Source of the DNA: Trabulsiella odontotermitis
Lineage (GTDB): Bacteria; Pseudomonadota; Gammaproteobacteria; Enterobacterales; Enterobacteriaceae
Reading direction: 5' to 3'
NCBI RefSeq assembly: GCF_001297775.1
Contig: NZ_LIFX01000016.1
Coordinates: 1-64,000, forward strand
Length of the DNA stretch: 64,000 nt
This document shows, in pieces, positions 28,196 to 38,992 of this stretch. The notes beneath the pieces are model-generated. The model ran no database searches and was not told where the DNA came from. It saw nothing but the letters and a program-made list of their open reading frames with translations. Each line of letters starts with the position of its first letter. Within the stretch, counting starts at the first letter, position 1. The translations under genes were made by a program, and so were the position numbers.

Positions 28196-29259
28196 AAAAG
28201 ATTCTGGTTACCGGTGGCGCCGGGTTTATTGGCTCGGCGGTGGTACGCCATATCATCAACGAAACATCAGACAGCGTGGTGGTGGTGGATAAACTCACCT
28301 ATGCCGGAAACCTGGCGTCTCTGGCACCGGTGGCGGCAGATCCGCGTTTTGCCTTCGAGCAGGTGGATATCTGCAACCGTAGCGAACTGGATCGCGTATT
28401 TGCGACGCACCAGCCTGATCTGGTGATGCATCTGGCCGCAGAAAGCCATGTGGATCGTTCCATTGATGGCCCGGCGGCGTTTATTGAAACCAACGTCGTC
28501 GGCACTTACACGCTGCTGGAAGCGGCTCGTCTGTACTGGAATGCGTTACCAGAAGCGAAAAAATCCGCGTTTCGTTTCCATCACATCTCCACCGATGAGG
28601 TGTATGGCGATCTGCACGGCAGCGATGATTTCTTTACCGAAACCACCCCGTACGCGCCGAGCAGCCCTTATTCCGCCTCGAAAGCGGGCAGCGACCATCT
28701 GGTCCGCGCCTGGCTGCGTACTTACGGGCTGCCAACCCTGGTGACCAACTGTTCGAATAACTACGGTCCTTACCATTTCCCGGAAAAACTGATCCCGCTG
28801 ACCATCCTCAACGCGCTGGCGGGAAAACCGCTGCCGGTTTACGGCAACGGTCAGCAGGTACGTGACTGGCTGTTTGTCGAAGACCACGCCAGAGCGCTTT
28901 ATCTTGTTGTCACAACAGGTAAAATCGGCGAGACCTACAACATTGGCGGCCATAATGAACGCCAGAATCTGCAGGTGGTGGAGACGGTTTGCGATTTGCT
29001 GGAAGAGCTTGCGCCCCGGAAACCGCAGGGTCTCGACAGTTACCGCTCGCTGATTACGTTTGTCACCGACCGCCCCGGGCACGATCTGCGCTACGCCATT
29101 GATGCAGCGAAAATCGCCCGCGAGCTGGGCTGGACGCCGCGTGAAACCTTCGAAAGCGGCATGCGGAAAACCGTTCAGTGGTATCTGGCGAACGAAAACT
29201 GGTGGCGGCAGGTGCAGGATGGCAGCTATCAGGGCGAGCGACTCGGACTCAAAGGCTAA
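28192..29259 (+). CDS. rffG: dTDP-glucose 4,6-dehydratase (ECA)
   Basis: A 355-residue short-chain dehydrogenase/reductase fold enzyme making TDP-4-keto-6-deoxyglucose for the Fuc4NAc branch. GGAGFIGS binds NAD at residues 7-14, STDEVYGD and YSASKAG carry the catalytic residues. The TTG at 28192 is preferred because GGAG stands 7 bases before it and it gives the exact E. coli length; the ATG at 28186 sits too close to that RBS. Four bases overlap with wecC. Confidence 0.95.
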   Translation: MKKILVTGGAGFIGSAVVRHIINETSDSVVVVDKLTYAGNLASLAPVAADPRFAFEQVDICNRSELDRVFATHQPDLVMHLAAESHVDRSIDGPAAFIETNVVGTYTLLEAARLYWNALPEAKKSAFRFHHISTDEVYGDLHGSDDFFTETTPYAPSSPYSASKAGSDHLVRAWLRTYGLPTLVTNCSNNYGPYHFPEKLIPLTILNALAGKPLPVYGNGQQVRDWLFVEDHARALYLVVTTGKIGETYNIGGHNERQNLQVVETVCDLLEELAPRKPQGLDSYRSLITFVTDRPGHDLRYAIDAAKIARELGWTPRETFESGMRKTVQWYLANENWWRQVQDGSYQGERLGLKG

Positions 29260-29277
29260 CGCCGGGAGAGGATATCG

Positions 29278-30159
29278 ATGAAAGGCATAATTCTGGCGGG
29301 TGGTTCCGGTACACGGTTACATCCGATTACCCGCGGCGTGTCGAAGCAGTTATTACCGATCTACGACAAGCCGATGATTTACTACCCGCTATCGGTACTG
29401 ATGCTGGCCGGGATCCGCGAAATTCTGATCATCACCACGCCGGAAGATAAGCTCTATTTTCAGCGGCTGCTGGGGGATGGTTCTGAATTTGGCATCGAAC
29501 TGCACTATGCCGAACAGCCCAGTCCGGACGGACTGGCGCAGGCGTTCATTATTGGTGAAACCTTCCTTAACGGCGAACCTTCTTGCCTGGTGCTGGGAGA
29601 TAACATCTTCTTCGGCATGGGCTTCAGTCCGAAACTGCGCAAAGTGGCGGCGCGAACGGAAGGAGCGACGATCTTTGGCTATCAGGTGATGGATCCTGAG
29701 CGCTTTGGCGTGGTCGAGTTTGACGATAACTTCAATGCCATTTCGCTGGAAGAAAAGCCGAAGCAGCCGAAATCAAAATGGGCGGTAACCGGCCTCTATT
29801 TCTATGACAGCAACGTCGTCGAGTACGCCAGACGGGTGAAACCGTCAGAACGTGGCGAGCTGGAAATCACGTCCATTAACCAGATGTATCTGGAAGCCGG
29901 CAAGCTGAACGTCGAACTGCTTGGCCGTGGTTTTGCATGGCTCGATACCGGCACGCATGACAGCCTGATCGAAGCCAGCACCTTTGTGCAGACGGTAGAA
30001 AAACGGCAGGGCTTCAAAATTGCCTGTCTGGAAGAAATCGCCTGGCGCAACGGCTGGCTTGACGATGACGCGCTAAAACGCTCCGCCACCCAACTGGCGA
30101 AGACCGGTTACGGTCAGTATCTGCTGGAGATTATCCGTGCACGTCCACGCCAGTATTGA
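29278..30159 (+). CDS. rffH: Glucose-1-phosphate thymidylyltransferase 2
   Basis: A 293-residue nucleotidyltransferase that makes dTDP-glucose for ECA; it is the ECA-linked paralogue of RmlA. The signature [18 protein letters not shown] is at residues 8-25, and LGDNIFFG and EKPKQPKS are the nucleotide and sugar loops. An RBS GGGAGAGG precedes the ATG. Its last 23 bases overlap wecD in another frame. Confidence 0.97.
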   Translation: MKGIILAGGSGTRLHPITRGVSKQLLPIYDKPMIYYPLSVLMLAGIREILIITTPEDKLYFQRLLGDGSEFGIELHYAEQPSPDGLAQAFIIGETFLNGEPSCLVLGDNIFFGMGFSPKLRKVAARTEGATIFGYQVMDPERFGVVEFDDNFNAISLEEKPKQPKSKWAVTGLYFYDSNVVEYARRVKPSERGELEITSINQMYLEAGKLNVELLGRGFAWLDTGTHDSLIEASTFVQTVEKRQGFKIACLEEIAWRNGWLDDDALKRSATQLAKTGYGQYLLEIIRARPRQY

Positions 30160-30811
30160 ACCCCTGACGTGGGAAAATGAATTTTTCGGCGTGAAAAGCG
30201 CAATATTGCGTTTCACGGAAGATGCCCCTGCGCTGAAGCCCAAAAAGCTGGTGGGCTGGTGGCGGGTGCAGGCGAAAATCCCCGCGCAACGTACCGATTT
30301 GCTGGACGCGTTACAACAGCTCGATTTCCGGCTGGTGGAAGGTGAGGTGGATTTGGTGCTGCCGGTTGTCGACGTTATCGATCCCCGGGCAGACATTGCC
30401 CGCGACGCCGATATCCCGGTGTTGCGTGAGCAGGCGGCGCAGGCCTTTGCCCAAAGCCGTTTCCGCGCGCCCTGGTATGCGCCGGACGCCAGCGGGCGCT
30501 TCTATGCCCGATGGATTGAAAATGCCGTGAAGGGCGTTTTTGATCACCAGTGTCTGGTGTTTCGTTCCGCAGAGGGCGGTATTCGCGCTTTTGTGTCGAT
30601 GCGGCAACTGAATGACACCGACGCGCGCATCGGGCTGCTGGCGGGGCGGGGCGCCGGGGCTGAACTGATGCAGGCGGCCATCTACTGGGCGCAACAGCGC
30701 GGGCTGACAACATTGCGGGTGGCGACCCAGATGGGCAACACCGCCGCACTTAAACGTTACATTCAAAGCGGTGCCAGTATCGAGAGCACCGCTTACTGGC
30801 TATACAGGTGA
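30137..30811 (+). CDS. wecD: dTDP-4-amino-4,6-dideoxy-D-galactose acyltransferase
   Basis: A 224-residue GNAT-fold acetyltransferase that acetylates TDP-Fuc4N (formerly rffC). The acetyl-CoA loop is [18 protein letters not shown] near residues 168-185. The GTG start at 30137 lies inside the end of rffH and gives the same length as E. coli. It stops 4 bases before wecE, so the three genes are closely coupled. Confidence 0.95.
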   Translation: MHVHASIEPLTWENEFFGVKSAILRFTEDAPALKPKKLVGWWRVQAKIPAQRTDLLDALQQLDFRLVEGEVDLVLPVVDVIDPRADIARDADIPVLREQAAQAFAQSRFRAPWYAPDASGRFYARWIENAVKGVFDHQCLVFRSAEGGIRAFVSMRQLNDTDARIGLLAGRGAGAELMQAAIYWAQQRGLTTLRVATQMGNTAALKRYIQSGASIESTAYWLYR

Positions 30812-30815
30812 AAAG

Positions 30816-31946
30816 ATGATTCCATTTAACGCGCCGCCGGTGGTGGGAACCGAAATCGATTATATACAATCAGCCATGGGCAGCGGCAAGCTGTGCGGTG
30901 ATGGCGGTTACACGCGCCGTTGCCAGCAGTGGATGGAGCAGCATTTTGGCAGCGCGAAAGTGTTGCTGACGCCGTCCTGTACCGCGTCGCTGGAAATGGC
31001 GGCGTTGCTGCTGGATCTCCAGCCGGGCGATGAAGTCATTATGCCGAGCTACACCTTCGTCTCCACCGCCAATGCGTTCGTGCTGCGCGGCGCCAGAATC
31101 ATCTTTGTGGATATTCGCCCCGACACGCTGAACATTGATGAGACGAAGATTGAAGCCGCCATCACCGAAAGGACCCGCGTCATTGTGCCGGTTCACTATG
31201 CGGGCGTGGCCTGTGAGATGGATACCATCATGGCCATCGCCAGAAAGCATAATCTGTTTGTCGTGGAAGATGCGGCGCAGGGCGTGATGTCGACTTACAA
31301 AGGCCGCGCGCTGGGCACCATCGGCCATATCGGCTGTTTCAGTTTCCATGAAACCAAAAACTACACCGCAGGCGGCGAAGGCGGCGCGACGTTAATTAAC
31401 GAACGCGCGCTGATCGAACGTGCGGAGATCATTCGCGAAAAAGGCACGAACCGCAGTCAATTTTTCCGTGGTCAGGTCGATAAATATACCTGGCGGGATA
31501 TTGGTTCGAGTTATCTGATGGCAGACCTTCAGGCCGCCTATCTGTGGGCGCAACTGGAAGCCGCTGAGCGCATCAACCAGCATCGTCTGACGCTGTGGCA
31601 AACCTATTACGATGCCCTGCTGCCGCTGGCGAAAACCGGGCGTATTGAGCTGCCCACCATTCCGGCGGACTGCAAACAGAACGCGCATATGTTCTACATA
31701 AAGCTGCGCGACATTGACGACCGCAGCGCGCTGATCAGTTGGCTGAAAGAAGCGGAAATCCTCGCCGTGTTCCATTATATTCCGCTGCACGCGAGCCCGG
31801 CGGGCAAGGCGTTTGGCGAATTCCACGGTGAAGATCGTTTTACCACCCGCGAAAGCGAACGCCTGCTGCGCCTGCCGCTGTTCTATAACCTGTCGTCAGT
31901 TAACCAGCGCACGGTGATTAACTCTTTACTGAGCTTCTTCGGCTGA
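30816..31946 (+). CDS. wecE: dTDP-4-amino-4,6-dideoxygalactose transaminase
   Basis: A 376-residue DegT/DnrJ/EryC1 PLP aminotransferase that makes TDP-Fuc4N. The PLP lysine is in FHETKNYTAGGEGG (about residue 181) and the VEDAAQ block holds the cofactor. The start MIPFNAPPVVGTE matches E. coli; a frame with 15 more residues overlaps wecD and is rejected. It ends 1 base before wzxE. Confidence 0.96.
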   Translation: MIPFNAPPVVGTEIDYIQSAMGSGKLCGDGGYTRRCQQWMEQHFGSAKVLLTPSCTASLEMAALLLDLQPGDEVIMPSYTFVSTANAFVLRGARIIFVDIRPDTLNIDETKIEAAITERTRVIVPVHYAGVACEMDTIMAIARKHNLFVVEDAAQGVMSTYKGRALGTIGHIGCFSFHETKNYTAGGEGGATLINERALIERAEIIREKGTNRSQFFRGQVDKYTWRDIGSSYLMADLQAAYLWAQLEAAERINQHRLTLWQTYYDALLPLAKTGRIELPTIPADCKQNAHMFYIKLRDIDDRSALISWLKEAEILAVFHYIPLHASPAGKAFGEFHGEDRFTTRESERLLRLPLFYNLSSVNQRTVINSLLSFFG

Positions 31947-31947
31947 T

Positions 31948-33198
31948 ATGTCGCTGGCAAAAGCGTCAGTGTGGACGGCAGCGTCCACGCTGGTAAAAAT
32001 CGGTGCAGGCCTGCTGGTCATTAAACTGCTGGCGGTCTCGTTTGGACCGTCAGGGGTCGGGCAGGCGGGGAACTTTCGCCAACTGGTGACGGTGCTCGGC
32101 GTGCTGGCGGGCGCCGGGATCTTCAATGGCGTCACTAAATATGTCGCCCAGTATCATGACTCGCCGGATCAACTGCAGAAAGTGGTCGGCACCTCGTCAG
32201 CGATGGTGCTGGGGTTTTCTTCGCTGCTGGCGGTGATTTTCGTGCTGGCCGCCGCGCCGATTAGCCAGGGGCTGTTTGGTCATACGCACTACCAGGGGCT
32301 GGTGCGTCTGGTGGCGCTGGTGCAGATGGGGATCGCCTGGGCGAACCTGCTGCTGGCGTTGATGAAAGGTTTTCGTGATGCGGCGGGCAATGCGCTGTCG
32401 CTCATCACCGGCAGCATTATCGGCGTGCTGGCGTACTACGCCTGCTATTATTTCGGCGGCTATCAGGGCGCGCTGCTCGGGCTGGCGCTGGTCCCGGCGT
32501 TAGTCGTGATTCCGGCGGCCATCATGCTCTCCCGTCGCGGCACGATCCCGCTGCGTTATCTCAAACCGCAGTGGGATAAATGGCTGGCCAGTCAACTGGG
32601 CAAATTTACGCTGATGGCGCTCATCACCTCCGTGACGCTGCCGGTGGCGTACGTGATGATGCGAAACCTGCTGGCGGCGCATTACAGCTGGGATGATGTG
32701 GGGATCTGGCAGGGGGTCAGCAGCATTTCTGACGCTTACCTGCAGTTTATCACCGCCTCATTCAGCGTGTACCTGTTACCCACGCTCTCGCGGCTGACGG
32801 CCAAAGCGGAGATCACCCGCGAGATTGTGAAGTCGCTGAAATTCGTCCTTCCCGCAGTGGCGGCTGCCAGTTTTACCGTCTGGTTGCTGCGTGATTTCGC
32901 CATCTGGCTGCTGTTTTCAGCGAAATTTACCGCCATGCGCGATCTCTTTGCCTGGCAACTGGTGGGGGATGTACTGAAAGTCGGCGCTTACGTTTATGGC
33001 TATCTGGTGATCGCCAAAGCGTCGCTGCGGTTTTATATTCTCACCGAAATCAGCCAGTTTGCCTTGCTGACGGCGTTTTCGCACTGGCTGATCCCGGCGC
33101 ATGGCGCACTGGGGGCAGCACAGGCCTATATGGCAACGTATATCGTTTATTTTGCGCTCTGTAGTGGCGTGTTTTTACTTTGGCACAGGCGAGCATGA
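31948..33198 (+). CDS. wzxE: ECA lipid III flippase
   Basis: A 416-residue MOP-superfamily flippase with about twelve hydrophobic segments. It moves undecaprenyl-linked trisaccharide (lipid III) across the inner membrane. Length is identical to E. coli WzxE and conserved stretches such as KYVAQYHD and [22 protein letters not shown] are present. The stop overlaps the wecF start by 4 bases (ATGA). Confidence 0.96.
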   Translation: MSLAKASVWTAASTLVKIGAGLLVIKLLAVSFGPSGVGQAGNFRQLVTVLGVLAGAGIFNGVTKYVAQYHDSPDQLQKVVGTSSAMVLGFSSLLAVIFVLAAAPISQGLFGHTHYQGLVRLVALVQMGIAWANLLLALMKGFRDAAGNALSLITGSIIGVLAYYACYYFGGYQGALLGLALVPALVVIPAAIMLSRRGTIPLRYLKPQWDKWLASQLGKFTLMALITSVTLPVAYVMMRNLLAAHYSWDDVGIWQGVSSISDAYLQFITASFSVYLLPTLSRLTAKAEITREIVKSLKFVLPAVAAASFTVWLLRDFAIWLLFSAKFTAMRDLFAWQLVGDVLKVGAYVYGYLVIAKASLRFYILTEISQFALLTAFSHWLIPAHGALGAAQAYMATYIVYFALCSGVFLLWHRRA

Positions 33199-34274
33199 CA
33201 GCACTGATACACATACTGGGATCGGATATCCCTCACCATAACCGAACCGTTCTGGCTTTCTTTAACGACGAGCTGGCAGCGGGGAGCGTGCATGCGCGCG
33301 AGTTTATGGTGGCCGGATCCGGGGACGGACTTCGCGACGCATTTCCGGCGCTGTCATTAACGTTCTATCCAGGCAAAAAAGCGCTGGCGCAGGCGGTGGT
33401 GGCCCGGGCAAAACAGGATCGTACTCAGCGCTTCTTCTTTCACGGGCAGTTTAATACCGGCCTGTGGCTGGCGCTATTAAATGGCGGCATTAAGCCGCAG
33501 CAGTTTAACTGGCATATCTGGGGCGCTGATCTGTATGAAGTGTCCCGTGGCTGGAAATTCCGGCTGTTTTATCCGTTGCGCCGCATGGCGCAGGGGCGTG
33601 TCGGGCGAGCTTTCGCGACACGAGGCGATCTGAATTATTTAGCGCAGTTGCATCCGCGTGTGCCGGGTGAGTTGCTTTATTTCCCGACACGCATGGACCC
33701 ATCACTCAATAACATGGTGAATGACACACCACGGGAAGGAAAACTGACGATCCTGGTCGGCAACTCCGGTGATCCCAGCAATGAACATATCGCCGCGCTG
33801 AAGGCGGTTCATCAGCAGTTTGGCGATACGGTCAATGTGATTGTGCCGATGGGCTATCCGGACAACAATGCGCGTTATATCGAGGAAGTGCGCAGTGCCG
33901 GGCTGGCGCTGTTCAGCAGCGACAATCTGCACATCCTCAGCGAAAAAATGGCGTTTGATGATTACCTGGCGCTGCTGCGTCGCTGCGATGCGGGCTATTT
34001 CATCTTTGCCCGTCAGCAGGGGATCGGCACGCTGTGTCTGTTGATTCAGGCGGGTGTGCCGTGCGTGCTGAACCGCGAAAACCCTTTCTGGCAGGATATG
34101 GCTGAGCAACACATACCGGTGCTGTTCACGACCGATCCGCTCAATGCGGAGGTGCTGCGCGAGGCGCAGCGGCAGTTGCTGACCGTTGATAAAAGCCAGA
34201 TCGCATTTTTCCGGCCGAAATACCTTGAACCGTGGCATCAGGCGCTGCGTGTCGCCGCAGGAGAGCGCGCATGA
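33195..34274 (+). CDS. wecF: TDP-Fuc4NAc:lipid II Fuc4NAc transferase
   Basis: A 359-residue GT56-family glycosyltransferase that adds the third sugar of the ECA repeat. [15 protein letters not shown] at the N-terminus, [15 protein letters not shown] and the C-terminal [26 protein letters not shown] are family marks. The start ATG overlaps the wzxE stop; its own stop overlaps wzyE. Cytoplasmic, membrane-associated. Confidence 0.96.
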   Translation: MTALIHILGSDIPHHNRTVLAFFNDELAAGSVHAREFMVAGSGDGLRDAFPALSLTFYPGKKALAQAVVARAKQDRTQRFFFHGQFNTGLWLALLNGGIKPQQFNWHIWGADLYEVSRGWKFRLFYPLRRMAQGRVGRAFATRGDLNYLAQLHPRVPGELLYFPTRMDPSLNNMVNDTPREGKLTILVGNSGDPSNEHIAALKAVHQQFGDTVNVIVPMGYPDNNARYIEEVRSAGLALFSSDNLHILSEKMAFDDYLALLRRCDAGYFIFARQQGIGTLCLLIQAGVPCVLNRENPFWQDMAEQHIPVLFTTDPLNAEVLREAQRQLLTVDKSQIAFFRPKYLEPWHQALRVAAGERA

Positions 34275-35617
34275 GTCTGATGCAATTTACCGGCTTATTC
34301 GTGGTCTGGCTGCTGTCGACGCTGTTTATCGCCACGCTGACGTACTTCGAGTTTCGGCGCGTGCGCTTTAACTTCAACGTCTTTTTCTCGTTGCTTTTTT
34401 TACTGACCTTTTTCTTCGGCTTCCCGCTGACCTGCACGCTGGTGTTCCGTTTCGACGTCGGTGTTGCGCCGCCGGACATCCTGCTGCAAACGCTGCTGGC
34501 CGCCGTTTGCTTTTACGCCGTTTACTATGTCACCTATAAAACGCGTCTGCGCGCCGCCACGTCATCGGCGCCGCGCCGTCCGTTGTTTACCATTAACCGG
34601 GTGGAGGCGCATCTTACCTGGATGATGTTGATGGGGATTGCGCTGCTGAGTGTCGGCACCTTCTTCATGCATAACGGTTTTCTGCTGTTCAAGCTGCACT
34701 CTTACAGCCAGATTTTTTCCAGTGAAGTTTCCGGCGTGGCGTTGAAACGCTTCTTCTACTTCTTTATTCCGGCGATGTTAGTGGTCTATTTTCTGCGTCC
34801 GGGCTGGAAAGCGTGGTGCTTTTTCCTCGTCAGCACTGTGGCGTTTGGCTTACTGACGTATGCCATCGTCGGCGGCACGCGCGCCAATATCATTATCGCC
34901 TTCGCTATTTTCCTGTTCATCGGCATTATTCGCGGCTGGATTTCGCTGTGGATGCTGGCGGCGGCGGGCGTGCTGGGGATTGTCGGTATGTTCTGGCTGG
35001 CGCTGAAACGCTATGGCCTGAACGTCAGCGGTGACGAAGCGTTTTACACGTTCCTGTATCTGACCCGCGACACCTTCTCGCCGTGGGAAAACCTCGCGCT
35101 GCTGCTGCAAAATTACGACAAGATCGATTTTCAGGGACTCGCGCCGATTGTGCGTGATTTCTATGTCTTTATCCCGAGCTGGCTGTGGCCGGATCGTCCT
35201 GGCCTGGTGCTCAACACCGCGAACTATTTTACCTGGGAAGTGCTGAACAACCATTCCGGGCTGGCGATTTCACCGACGCTGATCGGTTCGCTGGTGGTGA
35301 TGGGCGGCGTCTGGTTTATCCCGCTGGGCGCGGTGGCTGTCGGGCTTATCATCAAGTGGTTTGACTGGCTGTATACGCTGGGGAATCAGGAAACCAATCG
35401 CTATAAAGCGGCGATCCTGCACAGTTTCTGCTTTGGCGCGATTTTCAACATGATTGTCCTGGCGCGAGAGGGGCTGGACTCCTTCGCCTCGCGCGTCGTC
35501 TTTTTCCTTGTGGTTTTCGGTCTCTGTCTGCTGATTGCTAAACTGTTGTACTGGCTCCTGGAAAACGCAGGGTTGATCCACAAGCGGATACGCCCCCTGT
35601 CGCAACCTCAGGTCTGA
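34271..35617 (+). CDS. wzyE: ECA polymerase WzyE
   Basis: A 448-residue inner-membrane polymerase with about ten to eleven membrane segments that joins ECA repeat units in the periplasm. The conserved [20 protein letters not shown] and the periplasmic [17 protein letters not shown] blocks are present. The ATG of [10 protein letters not shown] overlaps the wecF stop. The C-terminal few residues are shorter and different from E. coli (450 residues). Confidence 0.96.
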   Translation: MSLMQFTGLFVVWLLSTLFIATLTYFEFRRVRFNFNVFFSLLFLLTFFFGFPLTCTLVFRFDVGVAPPDILLQTLLAAVCFYAVYYVTYKTRLRAATSSAPRRPLFTINRVEAHLTWMMLMGIALLSVGTFFMHNGFLLFKLHSYSQIFSSEVSGVALKRFFYFFIPAMLVVYFLRPGWKAWCFFLVSTVAFGLLTYAIVGGTRANIIIAFAIFLFIGIIRGWISLWMLAAAGVLGIVGMFWLALKRYGLNVSGDEAFYTFLYLTRDTFSPWENLALLLQNYDKIDFQGLAPIVRDFYVFIPSWLWPDRPGLVLNTANYFTWEVLNNHSGLAISPTLIGSLVVMGGVWFIPLGAVAVGLIIKWFDWLYTLGNQETNRYKAAILHSFCFGAIFNMIVLAREGLDSFASRVVFFLVVFGLCLLIAKLLYWLLENAGLIHKRIRPLSQPQV

Positions 35618-35628
35618 TAAGGAACCTC

Positions 35629-36369
35629 ATGACTGATCCAACCTCCGCGCCGCTGTATACATTGCGTGGCTTACAACTTATCGGCTGGCGTAACATGCAA
35701 CATGCGCTGGATTACCTCTATGCGGGCGGAACGCTGAAACCCGGTACGCTGGTGGCCATTAATGCGGAAAAAATGCTGGCCGCCGAGGGGAATACCGAAG
35801 TCAGGACGCTGATTGAAGCGGCGGAATTTAAATACGCTGATGGCATCAGCGTCGTGCGATCGGTACGCAAAAAATTTCCGCAGGCGGACGTTTCCCGCGT
35901 GGCGGGCGCCGATCTGTGGGAAGCGCTGATGGCGCGCGCCGGGGCCGAAGGGACGCCGGTATTTTTAGTCGGCGGTAAACCGGACGTGCTGGCACAGACC
36001 GAAGAAAAACTCCGCCAGCAGTGGAACGTCAATATTGTCGGCAGCCAGGATGGCTATTTCTCGCCAGAGCAGCGTGATGCGCTGTTTGAACGTATCCGCG
36101 ACAGCGGGGCGGAAATTATCACCGTGGCGATGGGATCGCCGAAGCAGGAAATTTTCATGCGCGACTGTCGGCAGGTCTACCCGGGCGCGCTGTATATGGG
36201 GGTGGGTGGCACCTATGACGTCTTCACCGGGCACGTCAAACGCGCCCCGAAGGTCTGGCAGAATCTGGGGCTGGAATGGCTTTACCGTCTGCTCTCCCAA
36301 CCGAGCCGTATTAAGCGGCAACTGAAACTCCTCCGCTATCTCCGCTGGCACTACACCGGCCAACTCTGA
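35629..36369 (+). CDS. wecG: UDP-ManNAcA transferase
   Basis: A 246-residue WecG/TagA/CpsF family glycosyltransferase that adds ManNAcA to lipid I to form lipid [23 protein letters not shown] and [17 protein letters not shown] are the family motifs. It is the last gene of the ECA operon, 11 bases after wzyE, and is followed by a strong terminator. Confidence 0.97.
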   Translation: MTDPTSAPLYTLRGLQLIGWRNMQHALDYLYAGGTLKPGTLVAINAEKMLAAEGNTEVRTLIEAAEFKYADGISVVRSVRKKFPQADVSRVAGADLWEALMARAGAEGTPVFLVGGKPDVLAQTEEKLRQQWNVNIVGSQDGYFSPEQRDALFERIRDSGAEIITVAMGSPKQEIFMRDCRQVYPGALYMGVGGTYDVFTGHVKRAPKVWQNLGLEWLYRLLSQPSRIKRQLKLLRYLRWHYTGQL

Positions 36370-36381
36370 TCCTCGCTCATC

Positions 36382-36425
36382 ACTGGAAGCATTGAACGTT
36401 TATTATGCAATGCTTCCAGTTTTTT
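36382..36425 (+). terminator. ECA operon terminator
   Basis: ACTGGAAGCATTG (36382-36394) pairs perfectly with CAATGCTTCCAGT (36408-36420) across a 13-base loop and is followed by TTTTT. It ends the wec operon; the rest of the gap to yifK (to 36580) shows no other clear feature beyond the yifK promoter region. Confidence 0.95.
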
Positions 36426-36580
36426 AAGACTTTGTTTGCCATTTCCAGGAAATTGTTAAACCATTCGCTGCCTGAATGGCAGTCTGCTGCGATTTTTGAC
36501 TGCTCTTCACCATCCGATAAAGCACGTTACCTATAAAAATAACCGGCAATGACCGGAACAATGCAAACACAAGAGGATCT

Positions 36581-37966
36581 ATGGCTGAGAAAAAACCGGA
36601 GCTCCAGCGCGGTCTGGAAGCCCGTCATATTGAATTAATCGCCCTAGGGGGCACCATCGGCGTCGGCCTGTTCATGGGGGCCGCGAGCACCCTGAAATGG
36701 GCCGGGCCTTCCGTTCTGCTGGCCTATATCGTTGCCGGTCTGTTTGTCTTCTTCATCATGCGATCGATGGGCGAAATGCTGTTCCTGGAGCCAGTGGCAG
36801 GCTCATTCGCCGTTTACGCGCACCGCTACATGAGCCCGTTCTTCGGCTACTTAACCGCCTGGTCCTACTGGTTTATGTGGATGGCGGTGGGGATCTCCGA
36901 AATCACGGCCATCGGCGTTTACGTACAGTTCTGGTTCCCTGAGCTTCCCCAATGGATACCCGCCATTATTGCGGTAGCGCTGGTGGCGCTGGCGAACCTG
37001 GCGGCAGTCAGACTGTACGGTGAACTGGAGTTCTGGTTCGCGATGATCAAAGTCACCACGATTATTGTGATGATTGTGATCGGGCTGGGCGTCATTTTCT
37101 TCGGCTTCGGTAATGGGGGACATTCGGTAGGTTTCGGCAACCTGACGGAGCACGGCGGTTTCTTTGCCGGGGGCTGGAAAGGGTTCCTGACGGCACTCTG
37201 TATCGTGGTGGCGTCGTATCAGGGTGTCGAGCTTATCGGTATTACCGCCGGTGAAGCGAAGAACCCGCAGGTGACGCTGCGCAGCGCGGTCAGCAAGGTG
37301 CTGTGGCGTATCCTGATTTTCTACGTGGGCGCCATTTTCGTTATCGTCACCATTTTCCCGTGGAATGAGATCGGCACCAACGGCAGCCCGTTCGTGCTCA
37401 CCTTCGCGAAAATCGGTATTACCGCGGCGGCCGGGATCATCAATTTTGTGGTACTGACGGCGGCGCTGTCCGGTTGTAACAGCGGCATGTACAGTTGTGG
37501 ACGTATGCTGTACGCGTTAGCCAAAAACCGTCAGTTACCGGCAGGTATGGCGAAACTGTCCCGCAGTGGCGTACCGGTGGCGGGCGTGACGATCTCCATT
37601 ATCATTCTGTTGCTCGGCTCCTGCCTGAACTACATCATTCCTAATCCGCAGCGGGTGTTTGTCTACGTCTATAGCGCCAGCGTGTTGCCGGGAATGGTGC
37701 CGTGGTTCGTCATCCTGATTAGCCAGTTGCGTTTCCGTGACGCACACAAGGAAGCGATCGCCAGTCACCCCTTCCGTTCAGTTTTGTTTCCCTGGGCGAA
37801 CTATCTGACGATGGCGTTCCTGGTTTGCGTGTTAATCGGCATGGGATTCAACGACGACACGCGTATGTCGCTGTTTGTCGGCATTATCTTCCTGGCCGCC
37901 GTGACGCTGATTTACAACGTGTTTGGCCTGAATCGTCATGGTTCAGCAGACAAGGTGAGGGAATAA
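36581..37966 (+). CDS. yifK: Amino acid permease YifK (ThrP)
   Basis: A 461-residue APC-superfamily permease with twelve hydrophobic segments. The start [21 protein letters not shown] contains the substrate-binding GTIGxG of the family, and [10 protein letters not shown] is the conserved intracellular loop. E. coli YifK was linked to threonine and serine uptake (ThrP). Length equals E. coli. It is a single-gene unit between the ECA operon and the tRNA operon. Confidence 0.93.
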   Translation: MAEKKPELQRGLEARHIELIALGGTIGVGLFMGAASTLKWAGPSVLLAYIVAGLFVFFIMRSMGEMLFLEPVAGSFAVYAHRYMSPFFGYLTAWSYWFMWMAVGISEITAIGVYVQFWFPELPQWIPAIIAVALVALANLAAVRLYGELEFWFAMIKVTTIIVMIVIGLGVIFFGFGNGGHSVGFGNLTEHGGFFAGGWKGFLTALCIVVASYQGVELIGITAGEAKNPQVTLRSAVSKVLWRILIFYVGAIFVIVTIFPWNEIGTNGSPFVLTFAKIGITAAAGIINFVVLTAALSGCNSGMYSCGRMLYALAKNRQLPAGMAKLSRSGVPVAGVTISIIILLLGSCLNYIIPNPQRVFVYVYSASVLPGMVPWFVILISQLRFRDAHKEAIASHPFRSVLFPWANYLTMAFLVCVLIGMGFNDDTRMSLFVGIIFLAAVTLIYNVFGLNRHGSADKVRE

Positions 37967-37973
37967 GCGGCAA

Positions 37974-38010
37974 AATGCGCAAAGCATAACCAAACGCGCA
38001 TTTTCTTAAA
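37974..38010 (+). terminator. Weak terminator after yifK
   Basis: AAAATGCGC at 37974-37982 pairs with GCGCATTTT at 37996-38004, followed by CTTAAAAAAA. The stem is clear and the T run is contained in the stem end, so termination is likely but not strong. Confidence 0.6.
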
Positions 38011-38018
38011 AAAAGCAC

Positions 38019-38047
38019 TAGACAGGCGCGCCTTAAGTCCGTACTAT
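38019..38047 (+). promoter_or_regulatory. Promoter of the argX-hisR-leuT-proM tRNA operon
   Basis: TAGACA at 38019-38024 and TACTAT at 38042-38047 are spaced by 17 bases. The bases after the -10 (CCACCCCCGCAACGGCG) form a G+C-rich discriminator, the mark of stringently controlled stable-RNA promoters. Confidence 0.8.
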
Positions 38048-38068
38048 CCACCCCCGCAACGGCGCTAA

Positions 38069-38145
<77 letters not shown>

Positions 38146-38210
38146 TTTTACCCGGCGCTGGAGCTGCGGTGGTCTGTGAAGTTAAGCAGGGCCGCGTGAA
38201 AGAATACAGT

Positions 38211-38287
38211 GGTGGCTATAGCTCAGTTGGTAGAGCCCTGGATTGTGATTCCAGTTGTCGTGGGTTCGAATCCCATTAGCCACCCCA
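38211..38287 (+). tRNA. hisR: tRNA-His (anticodon GTG)
   Basis: A 77-nt gene including the extra 5' G of histidine tRNAs and the encoded CCA. The anticodon loop TTGTGAT gives GTG. It is the second gene of the operon, 65 bases after argX. Confidence 0.97.
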
Positions 38288-38307
38288 TTAATTTGAAGTT
38301 GTGATAC

Positions 38308-38394
38308 GCGAAGGTGGCGGAATTGGTAGACGCGCTAGCTTCAGGTGTTAGTGTCCTTACGGACGTGGGGGTTCAAGTCCCCCCCCTCGCACCA
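38308..38394 (+). tRNA. leuT: tRNA-Leu (anticodon CAG)
   Basis: An 87-nt class II tRNA with a long variable arm (GTCCTTACGGAC) and encoded CCA. The anticodon loop TTCAGGT gives CAG. It is the third gene of the operon. Confidence 0.97.
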
Positions 38395-38435
38395 CGACTT
38401 AACAGATTGAACTAAAAATTCAAAAAGCAGTACAT

Positions 38436-38512
38436 CGGCGAGTAGCGCAGCTTGGTAGCGCAACTGGTTTGGGACCAGTGGGTCGGAGGTTCGAATCCTC
38501 TCTCGCCGACCA
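38436..38512 (+). tRNA. proM: tRNA-Pro (anticodon TGG)
   Basis: A 77-nt cloverleaf with encoded CCA; acceptor CGGCGAG pairs with CTCGCCG, and the anticodon loop TTTGGGA gives TGG. It is the last gene of the operon, followed by the terminator at 38520. Confidence 0.97.
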
Positions 38513-38519
38513 ATTTTGG

Positions 38520-38543
38520 ACCCCGCTTCGGCGGGGTTTTTTG
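38520..38543 (+). terminator. tRNA operon terminator
   Basis: ACCCCGC-TTC-GGCGGGGT followed by TTTTT, 8 bases after proM. A compact intrinsic terminator. Confidence 0.95.
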
Positions 38544-38574
38544 TTTTCTGTGCCATTTCAATGTTTTATCCCGC

Positions 38575-38687
38575 TGTCACCACACCGCGACAACTCGTCA
38601 GAACACTGTTGCCAGCAGGTGACATATAACTAACTGATTTTACCGCCCCTTTTTCATATCGTTCGTTTATGTCTCCATCCGGCGACA
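38575..38687 (+). promoter_or_regulatory. Three GlrR-type activator sites upstream of glmZ
   Basis: TGTC-N10-GACA, the site of the response regulator GlrR (QseF), occurs at 38575-38592 and at 38670-38687 exactly, and at 38607-38624 with one mismatch (TGTT). An IHF-like TAACTAACTGATT at 38627-38639 (one mismatch to the consensus on the minus strand) lies between. This spacing fits DNA looping towards the sigma-54 promoter at 38739. Confidence 0.85.
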
Positions 38688-38738
38688 TCTCCTCAATTCT
38701 TAAAGGTTGCGAAGCCACGCAGAATGGGGATGCAACTC

Positions 38739-38754
38739 TGGCACGCGTTGTGCA
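38739..38754 (+). promoter_or_regulatory. Sigma-54 promoter of glmZ
   Basis: TGGCACGCGTTGTGCA has the invariant GG (38740-38741) and GC (38752-38753) at the required N10 spacing, 12 bases from the expected glmZ start at 38766. AATAAT at 38754-38759 could also serve as a sigma-70 -10, so overlapping promoters are possible, as described for glmY/glmZ in some enterobacteria. Confidence 0.85.
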
Positions 38755-38765
38755 ATAATATGCGT

Positions 38766-38974
38766 GTAGATGCTCATTCCATCTCTTATGCTCGCCTTAG
38801 TGCTTCATAAACTCAGGAATGATGCAGAGCCATTTACGGTGCTTATCGTCCACAGACAGATGTCGCTTCGGCCTCATCAAACACCATGGACATAACGTTG
38901 AGTGAAGCACCTATTTATGTTGTCAAACAGACCTGTTTTAACGCCTGCACTGGAAACAGCGCAGGCGTTTTTTT
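38766..38974 (+). ncRNA. glmZ: Small regulatory RNA GlmZ
   Basis: The 209-base stretch matches E. coli GlmZ along its length: GTAGATGCTCATTCC start, TTACGGTGCTTATCGTCC, ACACCATGGACA and ACGTTGAGTGAAGCACC blocks, then the terminator ACGCCTGC / GCAGGCGT with seven T. GlmZ base-pairs with glmS mRNA (with Hfq) and raises glucosamine-6-phosphate synthase; RapZ and RNase E process it. It lies upstream of, and convergent with, the hemCDXY operon end, as in E. coli, but the aslA/aslB genes found there in E. coli are absent. Confidence 0.95.
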
Positions 38975-38992
38975 ATGTCACGCGCGGAAGGA

